Assembly (NCBI GenBank): GCA_963830725.1
Contig: CAWHNO010000011.1
Coordinates: 62,001-126,000 of the forward strand
Reading direction: 5' to 3'
Origin: DASSUW01 sp963830725
Lineage (GTDB): Bacteria > Actinomycetota > Thermoleophilia > Solirubrobacterales > Solirubrobacteraceae
Length of the DNA: 64,000 bases
Position 1 is the first letter of the stretch. Each line of letters begins with the position of its first letter. Shown here one piece after another: positions 10,340 through 20,136 of the stretch. The notes under the pieces are model-generated. The model was not told the DNA's origin. It ran no database searches and saw only the letters and a list, made by a program, of their open reading frames with translations. Made by a program: the position numbers and the translations under genes.

Positions 10340-11188
10340 CTACAGGAGCTCGCGCCAAGTCTTGCCAGCGTCGCGCGACGAGACGACCTGCGGCTCGTGG
10401 GTAGCCGCGAGCAGCTCATCGCCCACGGCTTCCAGTGCGGCCGCTGTCCCAGGGAGCCGTCCGACCTCGTCCCAGCCGCCGGTCGGCTCGGCCGCGCTGC
10501 GGACGACGCCGTCGAGGTCGACGGCGATCAGTCCAAGTTCCGCGCTCCAGGTCACCAGTCCGCCCGGGATGGGGAGCGGGCGCCACGTTGCGCCACCGTC
10601 GCGGGACAGCCAGCCGCGTTCCTGGCCGAGCGCGACACTCACGCGTGCGTCCTCAGGGTCGATGGCCAGCCCGAGAAGCTCCTCGGGCGGCGTGAGTCGG
10701 GTCCACGTGCGGCCCCGGTCATCGCTGCGTAGGAATCTCGCCTCGCGTGTGTTCCAATCGCTGCCAAACCCGTACACGGTCTCGTCCTGCGCTTCCAGCA
10801 CGTGGAAATCGACCTGTCCCCGCAAGGAGATCGGACGCCAGCTGGCGCCGGCGTCGCGAGACTCGATCAACCCCAGAAACGGCGGATCGTTCTCGATGCT
10901 TCCCGGGTGGCCTGAGCCCAGGAAGCGATCGCGGCCGACGACCGTGAACCCCATCGTGTCCTGGTAGAGCTCCGCGACGCGCTCTGCGGACCGGTCGCTC
11001 GGGCCCATCCGGAACAGGCCGGTGTGCGTCGCGATGAAGAGGGCGCCGTCGGCCGGGTTGCGGCCGAGCCCGTGGATGTGGATGACGCCGGGATCGCTGG
11101 GCGTCACGGGCGAGGGCGGCTCGGTCGCCTCACCGCATCCGACGACGAGCACCGCTGTGGCGACTGCGGCGAACGGCCGCCATCTCAT
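10340..11188 (-). CDS. Asp-box (BNR-like) lipoprotein of the F510_1955 type
   Basis: Lipoprotein of 282 aa. The ATG at 11188 gives a leader with lipobox LVVGC (Cys18); longer in-frame starts upstream only add unconserved sequence. After IHIHGLGRNPADGALFIATHTGLF the chain shows four Asp-box motifs (S-x-D-x-G-x-[ST]-W): SRDAGASWRPI, SDDRGRTWTRL, SRDGGATWRPL and SRDAGKTWREL at the end. This predicts a sialidase/Ycf48-like six-bladed propeller. The HIHGLG opening is characteristic of the F510_1955 family, whose function is not established and for which the name glycosylhydrolase is only nominal. It sits among copper and propeller genes on the minus strand. Confidence 0.75.
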   Translation of the reverse strand: MRWRPFAAVATAVLVVGCGEATEPPSPVTPSDPGVIHIHGLGRNPADGALFIATHTGLFRMGPSDRSAERVAELYQDTMGFTVVGRDRFLGSGHPGSIENDPPFLGLIESRDAGASWRPISLRGQVDFHVLEAQDETVYGFGSDWNTREARFLRSDDRGRTWTRLTPPEELLGLAIDPEDARVSVALGQERGWLSRDGGATWRPLPIPGGLVTWSAELGLIAVDLDGVVRSAAEPTGGWDEVGRLPGTAAALEAVGDELLAATHEPQVVSSRDAGKTWRELL

Positions 11189-11570
11189 GCTCAGCAGCCT
11201 ATCGCCGGGTCGGGGGCGTGTCCGGGTCGCCGGCTGCTCATCGCGCGCCGGCGAACTGCCCGCTCCGAGCGTCGTCGAGGCCGGTTCAGAATCTCGCTGC
11301 ATATCCAGAGCGAGCACTCCGATGAGCGCCTCGCAGCGCCAGCGAGCTGAGTAGAGCGTCACCGCCGCCATGGGCGCGGCCCGCTGGAGGGGACCGCGGC
11401 GAGTCTCTCCGGCCGGTGCGCCGGTGTCAACCGGTGCGTAGACGTCTCCACGGGTGACTGCGCGGAGCGGCCATACCATCCATAATTGTGAGGATCAGTG
11501 GCTTGCCCGACCCCACCCAGGGGTACGAGGTGCGTCCAGAAGAGAGCGCTCACCAGAGGGGGAGGTAGGC
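11189..11570. other. Intergenic control region between divergent genes
   Basis: The stretch separates the Asp-box lipoprotein gene (minus) from propeller gene B (plus). No coding frame is convincing. AT-rich TACCATCCATAATTG near 11473-11487 is the only promoter-like island. A strong ribosome site (AGGGGGAGG, 11557-11565) closes the region. No repeats were noticed. Confidence 0.35.
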
Positions 11571-11630
11571 ATGCGAAGACGAGAGGTAGTCGCGCTCGCG
11601 GGGTCGACCTTGAGAGGGGGACGGTCATGA
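11571..11630 (+). CDS. Short upstream ORF overlapping the start of propeller gene B
   Basis: Nineteen codons from the ATG at 11571, with an excellent AGGGGGAGG ribosome site 5 bp upstream. Its TGA shares ATGA with the ATG of the propeller gene at 11627. The peptide is basic (begins MRRREVVALAG) and has no known motif. It could couple translation to the propeller gene, or be an artefact of the local indels. Confidence 0.35.
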   Translation: MRRREVVALAGSTLRGGRS

Positions 11631-13345
11631 GAGGGTTTCCGTGTCCTGCTGGTGGCGGCGGTCGCGTTCGGGGTCCTCGCGGGGCCTGCGTCCGCCCAGA
11701 TCACCGTGGACCAGAGCCGGAAGATGTCGGAGATCTTCACGTCTCCCAACCAGGCGACGAACTCGGACCTGGCGTTCTGGGGCAAGCACGCGTTCGTCGG
11801 CTACTACACCGGTGATACCGGGTTCCCTGCGGGTAGCGGGTCGCGGGGCGGGGTGCGGATCTTCGACATCTCGAATCCAGCCAGCCCGCGGCTGGTGCAG
11901 GGACTTCGCGTGCGACGCCAACCAGAACGATCCGATCGTCTGGGACCGCAACGGGAACGGCGTCGCCGATCTGCTGCTCTTGGCCGTGGACCGGACGATG
12001 GCGAATCCGAACTGCGGTGCGCCACGGTCGGCTCATGACGACCGGAACGGCTGGGAAGGCGTCCGGATCTTCGAGATGAGCGACAACCCGGCGAATCCGT
12101 TCCAGACCATCACGCCGCTGAAGATGCAGTACACCGACTGCGGCGCCCACACGATCACCGCGTGGACCGGGTTCGCGGAGGACGCGACGAACCCGCGGCT
12201 GATCGTCTACGTGGCGTCGTATCCGCTGCGCGCGGGGCCGACCTGCGGTCAGGCCAACTTCAACAACGTCGCCAACCCGTACGACGAGGACAAGGTCGTC
12301 AACGACCCGCTGCACCGCCAGATCCAGGTCCTCTCGGTGCCGCTGAACAACCCGGCGGCCACGACCGAGATCGCCGCGCCGCGGATCAGCTACCCGGGCG
12401 ATCCCGACGGGCAGGATCGACTGGACCGAGCGCGAACTTCACCGGGCTCGAGCCGGCGGCGGTCGCGTGCCACGACATCGTGGTGCACATGGAGCACAAC
12501 ATGGCCGGTGGCGCGTGCGCCGAGCAGGGCCAGGTGTGGGAGATCGACCCGAGCACCGGGATCCCGAATACCGAGGACCCGATGATGATCGGCGACGACG
12601 AGGTCACCTCGGGCGGCACGGGCCAGTTCCCCGGAGCGGTCGACTTCTTCCACTCGGTGATGTTCAACAACGCCGGCACGGTGGTGAACTGGGTCGACGA
12701 GTCGTTCGACTTCCAGCAGCCCAACCCGCGGCCGCCCGGCACCGGCGGCTGCCCGAACATGACGACGTACCAGCCACGACCCTGGAACCCGTCAGGGGGA
12801 CGCCACAAGACCGGTCGAAGATGTTCTTCTCCGACATGGAAGGCGAGTTCCTGAGCGAGTTCCACGTCGGTGACCTGCGGCCCAACCCGGCGCGGGCGAG
12901 TACTGCTCGGCGCACATGGGCATGGCCGTCATGGGCATCAAGCGGGACCTGCTGGTCAACGCCTGGTACACGGGCGGCGTCGACGTGATCGACTTCAGCA
13001 AGCCGCAGGCGCCTGAAGGAGATCGCGTACTACGACCCGGTGCGCAATTCGGGCACCTGGTCGGCATACCCATACGCCGGTCCGCTGTTCAAGCGCGGGC
13101 CCGGGAAGGTCCCGATCTACGCGACGGACGGCGTCGAGAACAACGCGATCGCCCAAGGGATGGTCGTGTACCGCAGCAACAAGGTCCCGAGGCCGGGTCG
13201 CAAGGGTCTGGTCGACCACCTGAACCCGCAGACCATGGACCACGAGATGTCCATGGGCAAGGGCCGCGGAAAGGGCCAGGGCAAGGCTCGCGGCAAGGAC
13301 CGCGACGACGATCGCGGCAAGGGCCGCGGCAAGGGCCGCGACTGA
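11627..13345 (+). pseudogene. Secreted LVIVD-repeat propeller protein B, frame-disrupted
   Basis: Paralogue of the C-type propeller proteins in the duplication. The start ATG 11627 gives a signal peptide (VLLVAAVAFGVLAGPASAQ) once a base near 11638 is removed. Conserved blocks follow in order: NQATNSDLAFWGKHAFVGYY, GSRGGVRIFDISNPASPRL, DPIVWDRNGNGVADLLLLAV, DCGAHTITAWTGFAEDATNP, ACHDIVVHMEHNMAGGAC, FFHSVMFNNAG, GTWSAYPYAGPLF and DHLNPQTMDHE. The C-terminus is a low-complexity Gly/Lys/Arg/Asp tail (about 30 residues) absent from the other copies. At least six one-base frame switches are needed (near 11638, 11900, 12420, 12815, 12890 and 13010). Function unknown; secreted. Confidence 0.75.
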
Positions 13346-13429
13346 CGATGATCGCGGCTCGGGCCGCCGCGGTGGCGACGACGACTGACCGTCGCCGGCG
13401 TCCGCACTGAGCGGAGAAGACCTAGCTGA

Positions 13430-13458
13430 CTGAGGGCGGCCGATGCGGCCGCCCTCAG
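13430..13458. terminator. Bidirectional hairpin between convergent genes
   Basis: Perfect 12-bp stem (CTGAGGGCGGCC with its complement, loop GATGC) between the stop of propeller B and the stop of the minus-strand ycnI-like gene. It can serve both strands. Confidence 0.7.
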
Positions 13459-13498
13459 CAGCTGATACGTCCGGGAAGGCCCGCCTACGGAGCGTCGC

Positions 13499-14200
13499 TC
13501 ACCGGACGGCCGCCTTCTGACGCCGACCGACGAGGAACAACGCCGCGAGCCCCGCGGCGAGAGCCGCGATGCCGACCGCGAGCGCGACGATGGAGAGGGT
13601 GTCGCTCTCCTCGTCCTGCTCGCCACCGCCGGTGGTCTCCGCCGGCGCGGGTTCGGGCGTCGCCTCCTCCGCCGCCCCCTCCTCGGGCGGCGCCTCGAGC
13701 ACCGTGACCGTCGGTGCCGGCGAGTCGGCGTCCTCCGGGCCGATCCAGCGCCGGGTTTCGTCTGGGTTGGTGTAGGTCTGCACGGCCGGGAACGCCAGCG
13801 CGGTCCCGGGCTCGACCTCGGGCACCTGGAACGACACCCCGAACTCCTGGAACTCGCCGGGACGGATGCGCCCGCCGGTCCACGTCACGGTGTCGATCCG
13901 CTCGGTGATCTGCTCGCCCTCGTCGTCGATCGGCTCGTCGAGCTGGGCCATCTTCACCGTCCGCTCCCAGCCCTCGACCGGCTGGAAGCTGGCCGAGATC
14001 ACCTCCTCTGGGAACTTCAAGACGACTTTCGTCGTGTCTCCCGCCTCGTTCTCGTTCGGCACGCGCATATCGAACTTGGCGAATCCGCCCGCCTCCCACT
14101 CGCGCGGGTTCAACGTGACGTGGGCCGCCGCGACGGGCGCCGCTACGAGCAGCGCGGCCAGCGCGGCGGCGATCGGTGCTGCACGGATCTTCATGTTCAT
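13499..14200 (-). CDS. ycnI: YcnI/DUF1775 copper-binding membrane-anchored protein
   Basis: Exported protein of 233 aa. The signal peptide ends VAAAHVTLNP, so the mature chain starts with His, as in YcnI where an N-terminal histidine plus a conserved Trp forms a monohistidine-brace copper site. The DUF1775 core runs from FAKFDMRVPNENEAGDTTKV to RRWIGPE (the conserved Trp). A Pro/Glu/Thr-rich linker and one transmembrane helix (SIVALAVGIAALAAGLAALFLV) near the C-terminus anchor it, followed by basic residues. The ATG at 14200 abuts the TAG of copCD, so the two are translationally linked. The membrane protein-copCD-ycnI order mirrors ycnJ-ycnI of Bacillus, supporting a role in copper uptake or delivery. 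Confidence 0.9.
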   Translation of the reverse strand: MNMKIRAAPIAAALAALLVAAPVAAAHVTLNPREWEAGGFAKFDMRVPNENEAGDTTKVVLKFPEEVISASFQPVEGWERTVKMAQLDEPIDDEGEQITERIDTVTWTGGRIRPGEFQEFGVSFQVPEVEPGTALAFPAVQTYTNPDETRRWIGPEDADSPAPTVTVLEAPPEEGAAEEATPEPAPAETTGGGEQDEESDTLSIVALAVGIAALAAGLAALFLVGRRQKAAVR

Positions 14201-15865
14201 CTACTCCTCTTCGATCGGTACGGTGATGGTCTCGGTGAACAGGTCGAACTCCCCGCGTCGGGCCTCGATCCGAAGCTGCCAGTCGCCGGCGACCGACAGA
14301 TTCGCGGCCTCGACGACGAGAGCCCGGGGCTCGTCACCCCGTTTGGCGCGGTAGCGCAGGGGTCCGATGCCGCGTGCCGGCAGCGACGCCAGGACGCGGA
14401 CGGCGTCCGGCCGCTCCTCCTCGAACTCCAGGTGGATCTCGTTGGTGCCGGGCATCGCCGGCATGACCGTCACGTGGGTCATGAACGGCCCCAGCTCGAC
14501 CTCCTGCTCGTACGGCCCGTGCATCGCTACCTCGGTACGAGCAGGCGGCGCGTTGACGAGCCCTGCAGTGACCCCGACGACGGCGACCATGACGACGAGT
14601 TCGGCGCCCGCGAAGCGCAGGAACCGCCGCCGCTCGATCGCCGACGCGATGTCCGCGCGCAGGCGCGGGACGGCGTACCGGTTGTTGTAGGCGCCAAGCG
14701 CGAGGAGCGGGACGACGAGGCCGACTTTGACGAGCAGCAGCACGCCGTACTGGGTCTCCCACAGCCCGCGCCAGGCGCGCACCTGGAGGTACCCGTTGAC
14801 CGTGCCCGCCACGAGCAGGATGGCCACCGACACGACGGCCATCGTCGAGAACCGCGGCACGCTCGAGGCCGCGAGCCGCCACCGTCCCTCACTGGAGAGC
14901 ACGAGCGCCGCGACGACGAACGCGAGGCCGCCGACCCAGACCGCGGCCGCCTGGACGTGCGCGGCGTCCGCGACCAGCGCCACGGGCCCGCTGACGCTCG
15001 CGTGGCCGGAGAACCCGGGCGTCACCACGAGGCCAAGTCCGAGCAGGACCGCCGCCACGGTCACAGGGCGACTCATCCGCCCCCCTGCCCGCAGCACCAG
15101 CAGGACGATCACGGCGATCACTACGGCGATCGCGGCGCGGATCAGCGAGAGCCGCCCGAACCGGGTCTCGGCCACGGATGTGACCACGTCCCACGAGAAC
15201 GCCTGTCCCAGGCCGAGGCCGCCGGCTGCGGCCCCCTGGAAGGCGAGGCCGAGCAGCGCGACGATCGCGAGGGCGATCGCGCAACCGGCGAGTGCCTTCA
15301 GCAGCCGCCGCCGGACCTCGGCGGCGGCCGCTCCGAGGGCGAGCACCAGCGCCGCGATCCCGCCGACGCACAGCAGAACGAGAAGGAAGTCGAGGAAGCG
15401 CCCGCCGAGATAGAACGCGGACACGCTGAAGTCGGCGCCCTCGAGCACCTCGGCAGCGATCCCACTCGGCTGCGGGCCGGGCGCCTCGACATGGAACACC
15501 CAGGCGCCGTTGATCGGATCCGAGTCGGCGGAGATCACCCGCCAGGCGACGGTGTAGGTCCCTCGCGCGAGCTCGCCGTCGATCGCGACCGCGACCGACA
15601 CCGGCGAGGGCCGCACGATCTCCCCGGCGTCGACCCGCCGTCCGTCTCCGTCGTACACGCTGATGGACCCGAGCGCCGTCTCCACCGGCTCGTCAAAGCG
15701 CAGGAGCACACGGTCGGGCGAATGCCCGACGACGGCGTCACGCCGTGGCTCTGTCGCTATCAGCGTCGAATGCGCCAAGGCGGGCGCAGCCGGGACCAGC
15801 GCGGCGATCGCGATCGCCAGCACCGCCCAGCACGCCCTCCGCGGACGCGTCAACAGCCGTTTCAA
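14201..15865 (-). CDS. CopC-CopD (YcnJ-like) copper transport fusion; copy 1
   Basis: Fusion of an exported CopC domain to a CopD membrane domain, 554 aa from the TTG at 15865. That start has an AGGGAGGG site 4 bp upstream; GTG 15883 is an in-frame alternative and longer starts run into the neighbouring gene. The signal peptide is cut before His32 (ALAHSTLIATEP). CopC blocks RVLLRFDEPVE and GTYTVAWRVISADSDPINGAW are present, but the second-ligand histidine of SADGHP is Asp here. The CopD part shows about eight hydrophobic helices (for example FLLVLLCVGGIAALVLALGA and VALVADAAHVQAAAVWVGGL). The last 130 residues form an extra soluble domain (HVTVMPAMPGTNEIHLEF). Middle gene of the three-gene minus-strand operon with a membrane protein and ycnI. 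Confidence 0.9.
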   Translation of the reverse strand: MKRLLTRPRRACWAVLAIAIAALVPAAPALAHSTLIATEPRRDAVVGHSPDRVLLRFDEPVETALGSISVYDGDGRRVDAGEIVRPSPVSVAVAIDGELARGTYTVAWRVISADSDPINGAWVFHVEAPGPQPSGIAAEVLEGADFSVSAFYLGGRFLDFLLVLLCVGGIAALVLALGAAAAEVRRRLLKALAGCAIALAIVALLGLAFQGAAAGGLGLGQAFSWDVVTSVAETRFGRLSLIRAAIAVVIAVIVLLVLRAGGRMSRPVTVAAVLLGLGLVVTPGFSGHASVSGPVALVADAAHVQAAAVWVGGLAFVVAALVLSSEGRWRLAASSVPRFSTMAVVSVAILLVAGTVNGYLQVRAWRGLWETQYGVLLLVKVGLVVPLLALGAYNNRYAVPRLRADIASAIERRRFLRFAGAELVVMVAVVGVTAGLVNAPPARTEVAMHGPYEQEVELGPFMTHVTVMPAMPGTNEIHLEFEEERPDAVRVLASLPARGIGPLRYRAKRGDEPRALVVEAANLSVAGDWQLRIEARRGEFDLFTETITVPIEEE

Positions 15866-15908
15866 ACTTCCCTCCCTCTTCACGTCCACTCGCCGTGGAC
15901 CGGTACGC

Positions 15909-16469
15909 CTACGTGACGGCGAGCGCGGGCGGGGCGCGGCCACCGTGCCCGGTGGCGAGGACCGGCGGGCGTGCGATCTCGGGAGCCGAGGGCGCGGGGA
16001 GCGGCGGCGCTGCGGCGCAGCTACGTGGCCGCGGGGCCCGCGCGACGCCGAGCTCCCACCCGAGCGCATACCCGATCGCGAGCACGACGCGCGTTAGCGC
16101 AAGCACGACGAGCGCGACCGGGAGCTGCAGCGCCATTCCGACGAGGAACACCGGCTCGAGAACGGTTCCCAGCGGAAGCGCGTTCAGCTCGATCAAGCGC
16201 TCGACGTGCTCCTGCACCGCGAAGCCGACTGGGGGCAGCAGTGCGACCGGCCAGGCCGGCATGTGCGCAGGCGCCGCGCGCCGGACCCCGTCGTGGATCG
16301 CCACCGCAAGCAGGACCGTGATGGCGCAGGCGATGAGGATCGGTGCGGCGGCCAGGCCACCGTGATGCTCGTGCGGCGCGACGAGCGTATATGCCAGGGA
16401 ATGCGCAGCAAGCCAGCCGGCCGCTGCCAGCGGCAGCGACAGCAACCACAGGGGCCGACGTCCTGCCAT
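15909..16469 (-). CDS. Predicted multi-pass membrane protein; copy 1
   Basis: 186 aa from the ATG at 16469 (MAGRRPLWLL), the start that is in frame in both copies of the duplication. About five hydrophobic helices are visible: LPLAAAGWLAAHSLAYTLV, APILIACAITVLLAVAI, WPVALLPPVGFAV, VFLVGMALQLPVALVVLA, and a weaker last one. A His cluster HEHHGG sits in the first external loop and H-rich/Pro-rich tail sequence ends the chain. I do not recognise the family. It lies 43 bp upstream of copCD on the same strand, so a role in copper transport or assembly is a reasonable guess from context only. Confidence 0.7.
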   Translation of the reverse strand: MAGRRPLWLLSLPLAAAGWLAAHSLAYTLVAPHEHHGGLAAAPILIACAITVLLAVAIHDGVRRAAPAHMPAWPVALLPPVGFAVQEHVERLIELNALPLGTVLEPVFLVGMALQLPVALVVLALTRVVLAIGYALGWELGVARAPRPRSCAAAPPLPAPSAPEIARPPVLATGHGGRAPPALAVT

Positions 16470-16847
16470 CGGCACCCATGATTCCACTCGGGCGAAGTGG
16501 GCGCGTCACCACATGACTCGCGCATCGCGCGCCTCAACACTCGCACGCATGTGGAACCACCCCCGGGCTGAAGCCGGAGACACGACCGCTGGACGTCACC
16601 GGTCGGGCGAACCTCTAGCCGGTGGCGTTGTGCGTTGGTCAGAGCGGTGAGACTGGATAGGTCGCGATGACGGGCGATGGAGGTGGCCCTCGCGCTCCCG
16701 CTTGACCATCCGGCGGCGGGGTAGAAGACTCCCGGCCAACAGCAACCGCGCGGAGGGGGAGGTAGAGCCATGAGATGGCTCATGTTGTCTGTGCCCGGAT
16801 CGCCGGCGATCGGTATTGCACGCCTTGGGCAAGGGAGGGGAGCGGTG
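16470..16847. promoter_or_regulatory. Divergent control region with palindrome over an upstream start codon
   Basis: Separates the copper operon (minus) from propeller C1 (plus). The stretch 16520-16600 is not shared with the second copy, while 16690-16847 is. At 16765-16781 a perfect 7-bp inverted repeat GAGCCAT-gag-ATGGCTC covers the ATG at 16770 and follows AGGGGGAGG. That ATG opens an in-frame 26-codon extension of the propeller gene. A second strong site (GGGAGGGG) precedes the ATG at 16848. The palindrome could be an operator or an mRNA hairpin masking the first start. Confidence 0.45.
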
Positions 16848-18447
16848 ATGCGTCGGTTCTGTCGCAGCCTTGCGCTCGCCCTGGTGACCGCGGGCGTGAT
16901 GGCGGCGCCCGCCGCCGCCCAGGATCCGTCGTTCAAGATGGACAAGCTGTTCACGTCGGGCAACCAGGCGACGAACTCGGACCTCGCCTTCTGGGGCGAT
17001 TACGCGTTCGTCGGCTACTACACCGGCGCCACCGGGTTCCCGCCCGGCAGCGGGTCACGCGGCGGCGTGCGGATCTTCGACATCTCGGACCCTGCCGAGT
17101 CCGCAGCTGGTGCGGGACTTCGCGTGCGACGGCGCGCAGAACGACCCGATCCTGTGGGACCGCAACGGCAACGGCGTGCCCGACCTGCTCCTGCTGGCGG
17201 TCGACAGCACGATGGCCAGTCCGGATTGCGGAGCCGCACGGGCGGCCTGCTGGCACCCCGACCGGCTGGGAGGGCGTCCGGGTCTTCACGATGAGCGACG
17301 ACCCGGCGAATCCGTTCCAGACGATCACGCCGGTGGACATGCAGTACGCCGACTGCGGCGCCCACACGATCACGGCGTGGACCGGGTTCGCGGAGAATGC
17401 GACGAACCCGCGCCTGATCGTCTACATCTCGTCGTACCCGTTGGGGGCGGGACCGACCTGCGGTGACACGGAGTTCGCGAACACCGCCAACCCGTACGAC
17501 GAGGACCCGCCCACCGGCCCGCTGCACAGCGTGATCCAGGTCCTCGAGGTGCCGCTGAACGACCCGGCGGCCACACGGAGATCGCCTCGCCGCGGCTCGC
17601 CTATCCGGGCGATCCCGACGGCAGGATGGAGTGGTGCGAGAAGGGCCTCTGCACGGGCGTCGAGCCGGCGGCGGTCGCCTGCCACGACATCGCGGTCCAC
17701 ATGGAGCACAACATGGCCGGCGCCGCCTGCGCGGAGCAGGGCCAGGTGTGGGAGATCGACCCCAGCACCGGGATCCCGGACACGCTGAACCCGATGATGG
17801 TCGGTGACGACGAGGTCAGCTCGGGCGGCACGGGCGACATCCCCGGGGCGGTCGACTTCTTCCACTCGGTGATGTTCGACAAGCCGGTGAGGTCGTGAAC
17901 TGGGTCGACGAGTCGTTCGGCACCGGTTGCCCGACGTTCACGAACTACAACCCCCGGCCCTGGAACCCGTCGGGAGGCCGCCACAAGACCGGGAGGATGT
18001 TCTTCTCGGACCTCGAGAGCGGCGAGTTCCTGAGCGAGTTCCACGTCGGTGACCTGCGGCCGAGCGCCGCGGCGGGCGAGTACTGCTCGGCGCACATGGG
18101 CATGACGACCATCGACCGCGACGCGTGACCTGCTGGTCAACGCCTGGTACACGGGCGGGGTCAACGTGATCGACTTCACCCAGCCGACGCGCCTGAAGGA
18201 GGTCGCGTACTACGACCGCGTGGCGCCCGGCGGCACGTGGTCCGCGTACCCGTACACGGGCCCGCTGTTCAAGACGGGGCCGGGGATCCCGGTCTACGCC
18301 TCGGACGGCGTCACCAGCAACGGCCTCTCGGAGGGCATGGTGGCGTACCGGGCGATCCTGCCGAAGCCCGGCAAGGCGCACGTGATCGACCACCTGAACC
18401 CGCAGACGATGGACTTCGACGTGTCCGGAGGGCGCGGCCGAAGGTAA
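16848..18447 (+). pseudogene. Secreted LVIVD-repeat propeller protein C, copy 1, frame-disrupted
   Basis: Near-identical to the intact gene at 22602-24200, but broken by five single-base changes. These are an extra base near 17100, an extra base near 17250, a missing base near 17575, a missing base near 17883 and an extra base near 18119. Signal peptide MRRFCRSLALALVTAGVMAA with cleavage after AAAQ is intact. All family blocks remain recognisable, including CHDIAVHMEHNMAGAAC, GTWSAYPYTGPLF and DHLNPQTMDFDV. Because the sister copy is open throughout, each indel can be placed by comparison. Real decay after duplication and consensus error are both possible. Confidence 0.8.
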
Positions 18448-18456
18448 CCAGGATCC

Positions 18457-18486
18457 AGGGCGGGGCCGCCGCGGCGGCCCCGCCCT
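18457..18486 (+). terminator. 30-bp perfect palindrome after propeller C1
   Basis: Two 15-base arms (AGGGCGGGGCCGCCG and its exact complement) with no spacer, 10 bp after the TAA. No U tract follows. An identical element follows copy 2. Confidence 0.7.
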
Positions 18487-18673
18487 GCCTCCAACGTCGC
18501 CAGTAGCGCGGGCTCGGGCCGGAGGCCGTGATCGCGTTCAGTGGAGGTGCGAGGTTTTAGGGGCCGCATCCGCGGACATACGCTCACCGGAGAGCGGTGC
18601 GGAATTCGGGCGGCCCAGGTTGCACGGAGAGGAATGGGCCCGCGCTCTCGCAGCATCACGACCGGGAGGGGAC

Positions 18674-20136
18674 ATGCAATTGTCAGCCCCGTCCAGAGCG
18701 CTAGTGGCAATCGCGGCGCTCACGCTCATCTTGCCGGCGACGGCGGCGGCGGCCAAGCCGCCGCCGAAGACCGGCTCCATCACGCAGGTCGGGCACGACC
18801 CGCTGATGAACCGCGGCATGAATGCGGCGATGGCGATCCAGGGGGACTATGCGTACATCGGCAGCCGCACCGACGGCGCCCACGAGGACATGCCGCACGG
18901 CGGGATCATGGTGGTCGACATATCGGATCCATCCGATCCGGAGCTGGTCGACCGAAGAACCGCTCTATGCGGCCGTGGGCGAGTCGTCGCGCGAGCTGCG
19001 GGTGTGGCAGTCGCAGGAGATCCTGATCGTCCTCAACACCAACTGCGGCGGAGTCGCGGCTGCATCACTGCACCGGGCCCTCGCAGAACAGCTTCCGCTT
19101 TTACGACATCTCGGGCGAGAACGCGACCAGCCCGCGGCTGATCGCCGAGCTGGACGCAGAACACCCACGAGTTCTTCCTCTGGGAGGACCCGAGGAATCC
19201 CCGAGCGGGCGCTGATGTTCGGCGGCAGCGCCGGCTCTACGTGCCCGAGCCCCACGGCGATGACGTGCGCCTTCCGCGTGTGGGACATCTCCCCGCTGCT
19301 CGACGGGCAGGCGCCCGCCGTCCTGTTCAGCGGCATGCACGGCTACACCCGGTTCCCGGCCGCGCCCGCGCCGGTGCAGATCCCGACGGGAGCGCTGCAC
19401 TCGCTTCGGTCAGCAACGACGGCACGCGGGCCTACTTCGCGCTGCTGACCGGCGGGTTCGCGGTCGTCGACGTGTCCGACTTCGCCGAGGGCCAGGCCAC
19501 TGCCCCAGCCGCGTCCCGATCACGATGAACGAGAGCCGGCCGGTGTGGTCGGGACCGGGGGCCCACAGCGCGGTCAAGCTGTGGGAGAAGGACTGGGTGT
19601 ACGTCTCCGACGAGGTGTACGGCACGGCGACCGGCACCGGCCACGGCTGTCCGTGGGGCTGGGCGCGGATGGTCGACATCTCCGATCCGCTGGCGCCCAC
19701 CGTGGAGGCCGAGTACCGGCTGCCGGAGAACTTCGAGTCCACGTGCGCGGCGTGGAACCCGCCGCGGACGTCGTACTCGGCCCACAACCCGACGTTGACG
19801 CCGCAGGATCGCCTTGACCACATGGCACTCCGGCGGCTTCCAGGCGATCAACATCCAGCAGCCGTGGGCGCCGTACCAGCTGGCCGAGTTCTTCCCGGAC
19901 CCGCTGGACGAGGTCATGCTCGAGGATCCGCGGCTCTCCGACGATCCCGGACACGGGGCGCAACGAGAAGGTCGTGATGTGGAGCTATCCGATCGTCAAG
20001 GACGGTCTGATCTACGTCATCGACCTGCGCAACGGCCTGTACGTCCTCGAAGTACGAGGGCCGGTTCGAGAACGAGATCGAGCACATCGGGTTCCTGGAG
20101 GGCAACTCGAACCAGGGCGACGCGCTCTGCTTCGAG
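18674..20136 (+). pseudogene. Secreted LVIVD propeller protein D, copy 1, 3'-truncated and frame-disrupted
   Basis: Starts at ATG 18674 after GGGAGGGG with signal peptide SRALVAIAALTLILPATAAA. The mature part opens PPPKTGSITQVGHDPLMNRG and AYIGSRTDGAHEDMPHGG, then DISDPSDPELV. Later blocks in switching frames include FRVWDISPLLDGQAPAVLFSG, SAHNPTLTP, TWHSGGFQAINIQQPWAPYQ and VMWSYPIVKDGLIYVIDLRN. Several one-base changes break the frame. The 3' end is lost: at the residues GDALCFE the sequence passes into copCD at the duplication joint, removing about 11 codons and the stop present in copy 2. Probably nonfunctional or ending in foreign residues. Confidence 0.75.

Larger units (their letters stand above)
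14353..20134. repeat. Tandem duplication, unit 1 (5,782 bp)
   Basis: Unit from inside copCD through the membrane protein gene, propeller C and most of propeller D. It repeats directly at 20135-25888. Offset at the left end is 5,782 bp; at the right end 5,750 bp, reflecting small indels and a divergent spacer. The copCD parts are about 98-99% identical by eye; the propeller parts differ more. Confidence 0.9.

Noticed and set aside
14120..15916. 598-codon plus-strand frame opposite copCD, repeated at 19974-21698
   Set aside because: Exact antisense of the CopC-CopD gene; duplication only makes it look conserved.
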